Shown: piece after piece, positions 1 through 7,435 of the stretch
Position numbering within the stretch: position 1 is the stretch's first letter
Layout of the letters: every line of letters begins with the position of its first letter
NCBI GenBank assembly: GCA_030428355.1
Contig: JAUIBL010000031.1
Coordinates: 1 to 47,820, forward strand
Origin: Alphaproteobacteria bacterium
GTDB lineage: Bacteria > Pseudomonadota > Alphaproteobacteria > Rhodobacterales > Rhodobacteraceae
Direction of reading: 5' to 3'
DNA: 47,820 nt
Translations under genes and position numbers: made by a program
The notes under the pieces: generated by a model
What the model was told of the DNA's origin: nothing
Seen by the model: only the letters and a program-made list of their open reading frames with translations
Database searches by the model: none

Positions 1-49
1 TCTTCTTCATCGCGTGGCGGAGGCCGGGAAAGGCGGGCTGCTTGGGCAT
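1..49 (-). mobile_element. N-terminus of an IS5-type transposase (cut by window edge)
   Basis: Reading the minus strand from the ATG at 49, the first 16 codons give MPKQPAFPGLRHAMKK, which resembles the start of IS5-family transposases known in Rhodobacterales (an N-terminal basic stretch before the TRRE..FL segment). The rest lies outside the window. The element's terminal inverted repeat should fall between 50 and 110, but I cannot define it from one end. The identification rests on 16 residues and recalled family resemblance, so it is tentative. Confidence 0.5.
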
Positions 50-110
50 CGGCGAGGCTCCATTATCGTCCCCCACAGTCTATCTCAAACCGCTCAGCAC
101 GCGAGGTTTT

Positions 111-617
111 TCAGACGTTCCTTAGGTATTCCGGCTCAAAGCAGACCGCAGTCTCTGGTCTATCCTTAATGCGTATCTTCAGGCCAATCGCTTCCCCCCA
201 AACACTTTTGCCCAGAAATTTCGAAAAGACCTTGTCTATCTTTTCTATGTTTTGAAACGAAGCATCACTCGAAACTAGTTCTAGTGGATGAATTTGCCGT
301 TTGTAGATGTCGATCAGGTCTTCGATCCCATATTTTAAGTTGTGGATATGCTTTAGTTTGGGGATGAAAAAATCTGGGTCACACTGCCTGAAAATAGCAT
401 CAAGCATATCTCTGAAATATACCTCGACATGCGTCACGAACGTAATGACGACACTTCGTTCAAGAAGCTTCGGATACGCACCCCCTGTCGCATTCTCAAG
501 CAAATCTTGTCCGGCATCTTTGCACTGATCGACAGCATCTCTAAGGTTCCGATAGGGGCGCGAGTGCCGAAGCGCTCGTATCTCGCGGTTTGAAACAACT
601 TGATCAAAATCTGGCAT
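111..617 (-). CDS. HEPN-like hypothetical protein, possibly C-terminally truncated
   Basis: A 168-residue, mainly helical protein. The segment VVITFVTHVEVYFRDMLDAI (about residues 56-75) resembles helix 2 of several HEPN nuclease-like families found with toxin-antitoxin and defence genes. The usual HEPN R-x4-6-H motif is not visible; it would normally come near or beyond the present C-terminus (EYLRNV-stop), only about 60 bp from the probable transposase start. Loss of the C-terminus by IS insertion is therefore plausible. Base composition is clearly AT-richer than the neighbours, suggesting acquired DNA. The start at 617 is the first ATG of the frame. Function is not established. Confidence 0.5.
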   Translation of the reverse strand: MPDFDQVVSNREIRALRHSRPYRNLRDAVDQCKDAGQDLLENATGGAYPKLLERSVVITFVTHVEVYFRDMLDAIFRQCDPDFFIPKLKHIHNLKYGIEDLIDIYKRQIHPLELVSSDASFQNIEKIDKVFSKFLGKSVWGEAIGLKIRIKDRPETAVCFEPEYLRNV

Positions 618-805
618 GCAACGCTCCTGATTGAGTGAAGTCGAGCATTCTCTCCGATTGGTCTTGAAGGCAACTAGATAGAATTCCGACGAGTAACCGA
701 TATCTTGAATTTACAAACATCCGTCGCGTCAGCCATGTCAGCGGCCATTGGCGCATCCGCAGCGAAAGCCCACATTGTCCCGCAACTCTGACAACCGATG
801 AAAGG

Positions 806-1372
806 TTACCCCCGACGCCCGATCTCGATAACCTCCCGCTCGGTCACGATCATGTCTAGAGGTTGGTCCGTCGGCTCGAGGGGCAGATCATCCGCCTCTT
901 GCGCAGCATAGGCAAAGCCGATGGCCAGTGTGGGGCGCTGGGCGCGCAGGCCTTCGAGGGTGCGGTCATAGAAGCCGCCGCCATAGCCCAGACGCCCACC
1001 CGCGCCGGAAAAGGCGACCAGCGGGACGATCAGCACTTCGGGGGTGATAAGCCGCTCCACGGCAGGCACCGACGCGCCGAAGGGGCCATCGACCAGCGCG
1101 CAGTCGGGTTCCCATTGCGAAAAGACCAAAGGCAGTCCCGCGCCGCGGATCACCGGCACGCCCACAAGCCCGTGAGCAGCAGCCTCTGCCATGGCGGGCA
1201 GGGGGTCGATCTCGGTTCGGATCGGCAGGTAGCCGGACACCGGAACACCGCGATAACCCGCCAGCACTTGGCTCAAATGGCCCGCCGCGCCGCGATGCCC
1301 GGCCTCATGCGCGGCCTTGCGACGGGCGAAGGCGGCTTTGCGGGCGGCGGCCTTGCGCTCGTCGAGGGTCAC
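806..1372 (-). CDS. 5-formyltetrahydrofolate cyclo-ligase
   Basis: Cytoplasmic ATP-dependent enzyme that converts 5-formyl-THF to 5,10-methenyl-THF (MTHFS/YgfA family), 188 residues, the usual family length. Visible motifs are the basic N-terminus ERKAAARKAAFARRKAAH, SGYLPIRTEIDPLP for substrate binding, and the signature GGRLGYGGGFYDRTL that holds the nucleotide/Mg site. I chose the GTG at 1372 because the frame upstream of it matches MgtE's shadow, not the family, and because this GTG overlaps the mgtE stop codon (GTGA). The gene is thus translationally coupled behind mgtE. Confidence 0.9.
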   Translation of the reverse strand: MTLDERKAAARKAAFARRKAAHEAGHRGAAGHLSQVLAGYRGVPVSGYLPIRTEIDPLPAMAEAAAHGLVGVPVIRGAGLPLVFSQWEPDCALVDGPFGASVPAVERLITPEVLIVPLVAFSGAGGRLGYGGGFYDRTLEGLRAQRPTLAIGFAYAAQEADDLPLEPTDQPLDMIVTEREVIEIGRRG

Positions 1373-2763
1373 AGCAGCACCACAACGGCAAGGCCGAGGA
1401 AGGCGAAGAAGCCGACCACGTCCGTGACGGTGGTCACGAAGGCGCCCGAGGCCAGCGCCGGGTCGATGCCCAGCTTTTCCAGCACAATCGGAATCCCCGT
1501 TCCGGCCAGCCCGGCCACGACAAGGTTGATCACCATGGCAGCGGCGATCACGTAGCCCAGTTGCGGCGAGCCGAACCAGACCAGCCCGACAAGGCCCATG
1601 ATCACGGCAAAGGCCAGCCCGTTGATCAGCCCCACCAGCACCTCTCGTCGGATCACCCGCCAGACGTTCGAACCGGTGAGGTCCTTTGTGGCCAGCGCGC
1701 GCACGGCGACGGTCAGGGACTGCGTGCCCGCGTTGCCGCCCATGGAGGCGACAATCGGCATCAGCACAGCAAGGGCCACCACGGTTGCGATCGCCTCGTC
1801 GAACTGGGCAATCACGAGGCTGGCCAGAATGGCGGTGATCAGGTTGACGAACAGCCACGGGAACCGCCGCTTGGTCGTTTCGATCACCCGATCCGAGAGC
1901 GAGCTTTCGCTGTCCACACCGGCAAGGCGCAGCACGTCTTCCTCGTGTTCCTCGTCCAGAACCGCCATTGCGTCGTCGATGGTGATGACGCCGACCAGTC
2001 GTTCGTTCTCATCGACCACGGGGGCCGAGATCAGGTGATACTGGTTGAACGCATAGGCCACATCGCCTTCGTATTGCAGCACCGGGATCACGTGGAACGT
2101 GTCTTCGACCAGGGATTGCAGCATCACTTCGCGGCGGGACCCCATCAGCTTGCCCAGCGTGACATTGCCCACCGGGCGCAGGCGCGGATCAACCAGAACA
2201 ATATGGTAGAATTGATCGGGCAGATCATCGGAATTACGCAGGTAATCAATCGCTTCGCCGACATTCCAATGCTCGGGTGCCATCACCACCTCGCGCTGCA
2301 TCAGGCGCCCGGCGGAATACTCCGGGTAGGTCAGCGACTGCTGTACCGCGACCCGGTCGCTGTCTTCCAGCGCGTCGAGAATCGCGTCCTGCTGCGGCTG
2401 GTCCAGATCCTCGAGAAGATCGACCACGTCGTCGCTGTTCAGGTCGCGCACGGCGTCGGCCAGAACCTGCGGCGACAGGATGCCGATCACCTCTTCGCGG
2501 ATTGATTCGTCGAGTTCCGAAAGGATGTCGCCGTCGAATTCCCGGTCATAGAGCCTGATCAGGCGCATCCGGTCGAAGGCGTTGATCTGTTCCAGCAGGT
2601 CGGCGATGTCGGCCGGGTGCAGCGGGTCCATCAGCGCGACAAGGTCTTCGCGGTCGTCGCGGTCGACTGCGAAGAGAATCTGCGCCACTGCCTTGCGGTC
2701 GAGGCTGTAGGCGTCGTCGGTCTCTTCGACTTCGGGTGCCTCGATGGTTTGGTCGTCGCTCAT
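1369..2763 (-). CDS. mgtE: Magnesium transporter MgtE
   Basis: Inner-membrane Mg2+ channel/transporter, 464 residues. The order is an acidic N-domain of alpha-helical repeats (about 20-135, with LHPADIADLLEQ), a paired CBS regulatory module (about 140-260, VVDENERLVGVITIDDAM), a linker helix, then five membrane segments in the last 170 residues, including the conserved PIVASMGGNAGTQSL motif at the pore. The family closes its pore when the CBS/N domains bind Mg2+. No M-box-like leader could be recognised in the 130 bp upstream. It is cotranscribed with the downstream cyclo-ligase, whose GTG overlaps its stop, and is divergent from guaD. Confidence 0.95.
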   Translation of the reverse strand: MSDDQTIEAPEVEETDDAYSLDRKAVAQILFAVDRDDREDLVALMDPLHPADIADLLEQINAFDRMRLIRLYDREFDGDILSELDESIREEVIGILSPQVLADAVRDLNSDDVVDLLEDLDQPQQDAILDALEDSDRVAVQQSLTYPEYSAGRLMQREVVMAPEHWNVGEAIDYLRNSDDLPDQFYHIVLVDPRLRPVGNVTLGKLMGSRREVMLQSLVEDTFHVIPVLQYEGDVAYAFNQYHLISAPVVDENERLVGVITIDDAMAVLDEEHEEDVLRLAGVDSESSLSDRVIETTKRRFPWLFVNLITAILASLVIAQFDEAIATVVALAVLMPIVASMGGNAGTQSLTVAVRALATKDLTGSNVWRVIRREVLVGLINGLAFAVIMGLVGLVWFGSPQLGYVIAAAMVINLVVAGLAGTGIPIVLEKLGIDPALASGAFVTTVTDVVGFFAFLGLAVVVLL

Positions 2764-2893
2764 CTTGCCCCCTCGCTGTCTGGTCAGGCCTAGCTTTACG
2801 CAATCGGCTCGGGAGAAAACAGAGCGTCCGCGTGATTTACCAACTCTGAAAGGAGAGATAGGTTCGCAGGGCCAGTGTCAAAAAGGGCAATTC

Positions 2894-4183
2894 ATGTCAG
2901 ATCTCACGCTTCATCTGGGCCAGACGCTCTGGTTCGACGGCAATCCCATGATCGAGGGGCCCGAGGCGGCCCGGTTTGACGCCCGAGGCGGCATCGTGGT
3001 GCAGGACGGGCATGTCGTGGCGCGGGGCACAGCGGACGATCTGCGCAGGGCGTACCCGCAAGCGGTTGTGGAGGATCACGGGCAGGCCTTGATCCTGCCG
3101 GGGTTCATTGATGCGCATGTGCATTATCCGCAGACCGCCATGATCGCGAGTTGGGGCAAGCGGCTGATCGACTGGCTGAACACCTATACCTTCCCCGAGG
3201 AAATGCGCTTCGGTGATCCGGGCTACGCCGCCGAGATCGCCGGGCGGTATCTGGACCTTGCGTTGGCGCATGGCACAACGACCATGTGCAGCTATTGCAC
3301 GATCCATCCCGAAAGCGTGGACGCCTATTTCACCGCCGCGGCTGCGCGTGGGATGCGGGTGCTGGGTGGCAAGACCTGCATGGACCGCAACGCGCCCGAT
3401 GGGCTGCGGGATACCGCGCAAACGGCCTATGACGACAGCAAGGCGCTGCTGAACCGCTGGCACGGGCAGGGCAGGGCGTCTTACGTGATCACGCCGCGCT
3501 TTTCGCCCACCTCGACCCCGGACCAATTGTCCGCGCTTGGGGCCTTGTGGGCCGAACATCCCGATTGCCTGATGCAGACCCATCTGAGCGAACAGACCGA
3601 CGAGATCGACTGGGTGCGCGGTCTCTACCCCGAGGCGCGGGATTATCTGGACACCTACGAGGCGAATGGGTTGCTGGGAGCCAATGGTCTCTACGGCCAC
3701 GCGATCCATCTGGAACCACGCGAACGCGACCGCCTTTTGGAGGTGGGCGCAGCTCTGGTGCATTGCCCGACCTCCAACACCTTTATCGGGTCGGGGTTGT
3801 TCGACATGGCGGGTCTGGTCGCCGAAGGTCAGCGCGTGGGGCTTGCCACCGATACCGGCGGAGGGTCGTCCTTTTCGATGCTGCGTACGATGGCTGCCGC
3901 CTATGAGGTTGCGCAGTTGCGGGGCGTCGCGCTGCATCCGTCGGCTTTGCTGTGGCTCGCCACGGAAGGCTCGGCCCGGTCCTTGCGGATCGCGGACCGT
4001 GTGGGGACGCTGGCGCCGGGAACCGAGGCTGACTTCATCACCATTGACCTCGGATCAACCCCCGCCATCGCACAACGCAGCGCCCGGGCAGCGGACATCT
4101 GGGAGGCGGTTTTCCCGACGATCATGATGGGGGATGACCGGGCGGTGACTGGGGTTTGGGTGATGGGGGAAAAGCGCGGGTGA
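2894..4183 (+). CDS. guaD: Guanine deaminase
   Basis: Amidohydrolase that deaminates guanine to xanthine, 429 residues. Zinc-site motifs are visible: PGFIDAHVHYPQT (about residues 73-85), QTHLSEQTDEI, GHAIHLE and ATDTGGGSSFSML. The HPSALLWLAT..GSARSL segment is typical of GuaD rather than the TrzA/AtzB group. The ATG at 2894 was taken as start because the frame upstream runs into the mgtE promoter region and does not match the family. It is convergent with the agmatinase-like gene. A second purine deaminase (8-oxoguanine type) lies 4.5 kb downstream on the other strand, so purine salvage or catabolism is represented twice nearby. Confidence 0.93.
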   Translation: MSDLTLHLGQTLWFDGNPMIEGPEAARFDARGGIVVQDGHVVARGTADDLRRAYPQAVVEDHGQALILPGFIDAHVHYPQTAMIASWGKRLIDWLNTYTFPEEMRFGDPGYAAEIAGRYLDLALAHGTTTMCSYCTIHPESVDAYFTAAAARGMRVLGGKTCMDRNAPDGLRDTAQTAYDDSKALLNRWHGQGRASYVITPRFSPTSTPDQLSALGALWAEHPDCLMQTHLSEQTDEIDWVRGLYPEARDYLDTYEANGLLGANGLYGHAIHLEPRERDRLLEVGAALVHCPTSNTFIGSGLFDMAGLVAEGQRVGLATDTGGGSSFSMLRTMAAAYEVAQLRGVALHPSALLWLATEGSARSLRIADRVGTLAPGTEADFITIDLGSTPAIAQRSARAADIWEAVFPTIMMGDDRAVTGVWVMGEKRG

Positions 4184-4218
4184 ACAGCCTTGGTCTGTTT
4201 TGGACGCACAGAGCGCGA

Positions 4219-5211
4219 CTAAACGTCATTCCCGTCCGTTTTCGAGTGCTCCACCGCCATGACGCATAGAAGCTCGAACATGATCGACGCCCCCAAGAAA
4301 GCCGTGCCTCCCGTTTGGTCAAAAGGAGGAGACACCTCGACAAGATCCGCGCCTGCAATCCTTACCCCTGCCAATTCGCGTACGACCTGTATGGCCTGAT
4401 AGGAATTCGGACCGCCGATTTCGGGTGTTCCGGTTCCAGGCGCGAATGCCGGATCAATGAAATCAATGTCATAGGACACGTAGGTGTCGGTTCGACCCAC
4501 AATCTCGCGGGCTTCTTTCATCACGTCTGCCACGCCACGGGCATGGAATTCTTCGATCGGAATGACTCGTATACCCACCTCATCCGCAAAGTCCCGATCT
4601 TCGCTGTCGTAGGCTGTGCCGCGAATGCCGATCTGTACCACGCGCCTTGGTTCCAGCAGTCCTTCCTCGACCGCACGCCGAAACGGTGTGCCATGTGTGT
4701 ATCTGGTCCCGCCGAAATACGTATCGAACAGATCGGTGTGGCTGTCGAAATGAATCATGGAAAGCGGTCTGTCTTTCGCCAAAGCCCGCAAAACCGGAAG
4801 CGAGGTGAGATGATCGCCACCTGCGGTAAGCGGGCGAATTCCCGCAGATGTCACCCTGTCATAAAAGGATGTTATCCGCTCCATCGTATCCATGATGTCC
4901 GCAGGGTTCGGAGGGACGTCTCCGAGGTCTGCGCAATTGACAGTCTCGAAAGGGCGAACACCTGTCGCGCCATTTTGCGCCCGGATCATGGTCGACATGT
5001 CACGCAACTGGCGCGGGCCGTGCCGGGGACCAGAGCGATTGGTGGTGCCGCTGTCCCAAGGCACTCCAATCAGGCCAATATCGACCTGATTGATCATCTC
5101 GTCAGACATGGCGACATACGGCAACCGCATGAAGGTTGCGACGCCGGCAAAACGCGGAAGATCAAATCCCGAAACCGGTTCAAAAAAACTGTCAGACAAT
5201 TCTGTCTCCAA
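4219..5211 (-). CDS. Agmatinase-family ureohydrolase
   Basis: Mn-dependent ureohydrolase that would release urea from agmatine or a related guanidino compound; 330 residues. All metal-binding motifs are present: GGDHLTSLP, HFDSHTDLFD (D-x-H-x-D intact, with Ser where Ala is common) and SYDIDFIDPAFAPGTGTPE. The N-terminal SDEMINQVDIGLIGVPWDSG resembles guanidinobutyrase/guanidinopropionase-type members as much as agmatinase, so the substrate is uncertain. GC content and codon use are visibly lower than in flanking genes, hinting at transfer. It is a single gene, convergent with guaD, with rpmG upstream behind a terminator. Confidence 0.85.
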   Translation of the reverse strand: METELSDSFFEPVSGFDLPRFAGVATFMRLPYVAMSDEMINQVDIGLIGVPWDSGTTNRSGPRHGPRQLRDMSTMIRAQNGATGVRPFETVNCADLGDVPPNPADIMDTMERITSFYDRVTSAGIRPLTAGGDHLTSLPVLRALAKDRPLSMIHFDSHTDLFDTYFGGTRYTHGTPFRRAVEEGLLEPRRVVQIGIRGTAYDSEDRDFADEVGIRVIPIEEFHARGVADVMKEAREIVGRTDTYVSYDIDFIDPAFAPGTGTPEIGGPNSYQAIQVVRELAGVRIAGADLVEVSPPFDQTGGTAFLGASIMFELLCVMAVEHSKTDGNDV

Positions 5212-5376
5212 GTATCTGGCATCACACGGAACTGTGACGTTTCGAACAGGCGATCACACAGCCTGAACACTATCAGGTTTCTTGAAACGTGAAAGTCGCC
5301 GGAGCGTGAAGCTTCGTCAATGCAGCGCCCAAGGCCGCGATGTGTCAGGCGCGTATGATCGTGCGGCAAAAGCATG

Positions 5377-5412
5377 AAAAAACCGCGCTCAGGTTGCCCC
5401 GGCGCGGCTTTT
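5377..5412 (-). terminator. Rho-independent terminator after rpmG
   Basis: On the minus strand, downstream of the rpmG stop, arms GCCGCGC and GCGCGGT (5402-5408 and 5382-5388) flank a 13-base loop and are followed by a run of six T. A-rich sequence on the other flank could allow weak bidirectional action. Confidence 0.75.
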
Positions 5413-5438
5413 CTTCACTGTCCGTGTGAACGGAAGGC

Positions 5439-5606
5439 TTACTTGATCTTGCCTTCTTTGTACTCGACGTGCTTGCGCGCGACGGGGTCGTACTTCCGAA
5501 CAGACATCTTTTCCGTCATCGTCCGCGCGTTTTTCTTGGTCACATAGAAATGACCCGTTCCCGCAGACGAGTTCAGGCGGATTTTGATTGTGGTCGGCTT
5601 CGCCAT
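5439..5606 (-). CDS. rpmG: 50S ribosomal protein L33
   Basis: Small ribosomal protein of the large subunit, 55 residues, translated by hand from the minus strand. It begins [16 protein letters not shown], has the typical [11 protein letters not shown] segment and ends [10 protein letters not shown], as in alphaproteobacterial L33. There is no CxxC pair, so this is the zinc-free form. A good ribosome-binding site (GGAGACGACCC) precedes the ATG at 5606. A terminator follows at 5377-5412. The gene stands alone between rnpB and the agmatinase-like gene. Confidence 0.95.
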   Translation of the reverse strand: MAKPTTIKIRLNSSAGTGHFYVTKKNARTMTEKMSVRKYDPVARKHVEYKEGKIK

Positions 5607-5730
5607 GGGTCGTCTCCTGCACCGGGCAAGGACTGCCCGTGAATGTCTTCTTGAAGGCTGCCTTCTACCCGTGTCGGCGACTGAGTCAACCCTTCTTGCA
5701 GGGGTCTTTGCACAAAGGGCGAAGAAAAAC

Positions 5731-6115
5731 GCGCGGAGGGCCTGTAAGCCGGATTCTGTCCCCCTTGGGCTGCCCCAAGGTTAGATGACCATTCCTCTGG
5801 GACCGATGTCGCCACCGGCCTCGTGCTGCCAACCCGGGGATCTGGGCTGAAGCGACCCTGCCGACGCGCGGCGCGATCCCCCTATTCGGCATTGCTCCCG
5901 GTGGGGCTTGCCATGCGGGCGCTGTTGCCAGCCCCCCGGTGGGCTCTTACCCCACCGTTTCACCCTTACCCCGGCGAACCGGGGCGGTCTGTTCTCTGTG
6001 GCGCTTTCCGTCAGGTTGCCCTGCCCGGGCGTTACCCGGCACCATTGCTTCAGGGAGTCCGGACTTTCCTCCCCCGTACAGGGGCGGCCATCCGGCCCTC
6101 CGCGCCGTGCTGCCC
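5731..6115 (-). ncRNA. rnpB: RNase P RNA, bacterial type A
   Basis: Catalytic RNA of RNase P, which removes tRNA 5' leaders. Reading the minus strand, the conserved cores are visible in order: GAGGAAAGTCCGGACTCC near the 5' end, GAAAGCGCCACAGAGAA, the GGGTAAGGGTGAAA block, the GGTGGGGTAAGAGCCCACC specificity-domain stem, and ACAGAATCCGGCTTACAG near the 3' end. The ends pair to form P1 (GCGCGGAGGGCC with GGCCCTCCGCGC). P1 is followed by TTTTTCTT, which probably serves as terminator. The 5' end is approximate. Only about 20 bp separate it from the parE stop, so its promoter must lie inside parE. Confidence 0.95.
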
Positions 6116-6136
6116 TAGGCGATGGCGTGCATCCGG

Positions 6137-6430
6137 TCAATCCTCAAGAAGGATCGCCCAGTTCCGGCGGCTGTGCAGGATGCGAAGGATTTCGACACCG
6201 GATTTGTTGTCCGTGTAAAGGATGTTGTGCGATCTGTACGGATGCAGTCGAACGGGCGGGGACGTTTCGCTGCGCAAACGCCCGATTTGTGGTGTCTCGG
6301 CCAGCAGGTCGAACATGTCGAACAGACCTGTCATATAGTCGACTGCGGTCTCGACGCCCTAGGATTCGATGGAATGGTCTCGAATGGCGTCGATGTCGCC
6401 CAGTGCGCTTGGCCTCAGCGTGACCGCCAT
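6137..6430 (-). pseudogene. parE: parE toxin gene with in-frame amber codon
   Basis: RelE/ParE-superfamily toxin gene of a parDE pair, 98 codons from the ATG at 6430. Translation gives MAVTLRPSALGDIDAIRDHS, then IES, then TAG at codon 24 (6359-6361), then GVETAVDYM in the same frame through to SGVEILRILHSRRNWA. ParE relatives have Trp before GVE, so TGG to TAG is the simplest change. The downstream part (PPVRLHPYRSHNILYTD) is otherwise intact. The toxin should be inactive unless the amber is suppressed or translation restarts at one of the ATGs in DYMTGLFDM. The start lies 3 bp after the parD stop. Confidence 0.85.
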
Positions 6431-6433
6431 GGC

Positions 6434-6670
6434 TCAGTCAGTGCGCCGCATCTTCTGCAGGAATGCCTCACGATCGAAAGGGCGCGCGGGACCACTTGCC
6501 AGCGCGTCGTCAATGATCTGCTGCAAGTCGTCCAGTGCCATCCGACGTTCCTGATCCCGGCGGATCAGGTCTCGGACATAGTCACTTGCATTGTTGTAAC
6601 GCCCGGATTCCGCCTGCTTTTCCACCCAGGACTTCATCTGATCCGGCAGTGAGACATTCATCGTCGCCAT
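6434..6670 (-). CDS. parD: ParD-family antitoxin
   Basis: Ribbon-helix-helix antitoxin, 78 residues. MATMNVSLPDQMKSWVEKQA forms the DNA-binding strand and first helix, SGRYNNASDYVRDLIRRDQE is the typical ParD second segment, and the C-terminal LASGPARPFDREAFLQKMR would wrap the toxin. The start at 6670 fits the family (MATMNVSL); the upstream in-frame ATG lies inside the promoter. It is intact although its toxin gene carries an amber codon, so it may persist as a repressor or as an antitoxin against related toxins. A palindromic operator/promoter lies just upstream. Confidence 0.92.
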   Translation of the reverse strand: MATMNVSLPDQMKSWVEKQAESGRYNNASDYVRDLIRRDQERRMALDDLQQIIDDALASGPARPFDREAFLQKMRRTD

Positions 6671-6688
6671 GGCGTTCCCCTTTGTGCC

Positions 6689-6717
6689 GATATTGGCAAA
6701 GTTTGCCAAAATGACAA
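6689..6717 (-). promoter_or_regulatory. parDE promoter with operator palindrome in its spacer
   Basis: Minus strand: TTGTCA (-35 like, 6712-6717), a 17-base spacer, then AATATC (-10 like, 6689-6694). The spacer is largely a perfect 17-bp palindrome, TTGGCAAA-C-TTTGCCAA (6693-6709). An operator in this position fits autorepression by a ribbon-helix-helix antitoxin. Read from sequence only. Confidence 0.6.
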
Positions 6718-6721
6718 GAGG

Positions 6722-7432
6722 TCAGCGCAGCACGTAAGGCTGGTGCAACCACTCCCACAGCGCGTCATTGGTTTCGTCCGGGGTTTCCAGCGTCGGCAGG
6801 TGGCCCGCGTCGTCCAGCACAACCAGCCGGGCATGGGGGATGAGCTCGGCCATGAAGGTGTGCCGCTTGACCGGGCAGAGCGCGTCATGGGCACCGCAGA
6901 GCACCAGAGCGGGCTGGCGGATCTTGCGTAGGGTCGACTGCTGGTCGCGGCGGCGTTGCAGGGCGCGGGACTGTGCGATGAACACCTCGGGTCCCAGAGT
7001 GTGCGCCATATCCATCACCGTTTGCAGCACGGCAGGGCGGCGCGGGCCGGGGGCGAGGTAATTGGGCTTCAACTCGTCCCGCATCACCTCGATCAGCTTG
7101 CCGGACTTTACCTTGACGATCTGTGGCTCGCGATTGGCGGCGATCTGCGGTGTTTCGGCCAGACAGTTGGTGTCCATCAGCGCCACGCGGGTGACCCGTT
7201 CGGGCGCGCGGCGCAGGATCTCCATCGCCACGATGCCGCCCATGCTCAGCCCCGCCAGCGCGAATTTGGGCGGCAGAAGCGGCAGGATGGCCGATGCGAT
7301 CTCCTCGATCCGCTGTCCGTGGGTGATGGGCGCGACCATCACCGGATGGGTGGCGGAAAAGGCCCGGATCTGCGGCTCGAACAGCCGCGCGTCGCACATC
7401 ATGCCGGGCAGAAAGACGACGGGTTCGATCAT
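6722..7432 (-). CDS. Alpha/beta hydrolase
   Basis: Soluble alpha/beta-fold hydrolase of 236 residues. The oxyanion region is VVFLPGMMCDARLFEPQ, the nucleophile elbow is GLSMGG (about residues 61-66), the acid lies in LVLCGAHDALCP and the histidine in DDAGHLPTLE. The substrate cannot be told from sequence; esterase or lactonase-type members look similar. It starts 3 bp after the stop of the MetE-like gene, so the two are one operon with 8-oxoguanine deaminase further upstream. The parDE promoter begins right behind it. Confidence 0.85.
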   Translation of the reverse strand: MIEPVVFLPGMMCDARLFEPQIRAFSATHPVMVAPITHGQRIEEIASAILPLLPPKFALAGLSMGGIVAMEILRRAPERVTRVALMDTNCLAETPQIAANREPQIVKVKSGKLIEVMRDELKPNYLAPGPRRPAVLQTVMDMAHTLGPEVFIAQSRALQRRRDQQSTLRKIRQPALVLCGAHDALCPVKRHTFMAELIPHARLVVLDDAGHLPTLETPDETNDALWEWLHQPYVLR

Positions 7433-7435
7433 GGA

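Noticed and set aside
618..805. Feature in the gap between the HEPN-like gene and the cyclo-ligase
   Set aside because: No ORF, hairpin or repeat that I could support.
5573..6423. Several short open frames across the rpmG-rnpB-parE region on both strands
   Set aside because: They lie within RNase P RNA or out of frame with rpmG and parE.
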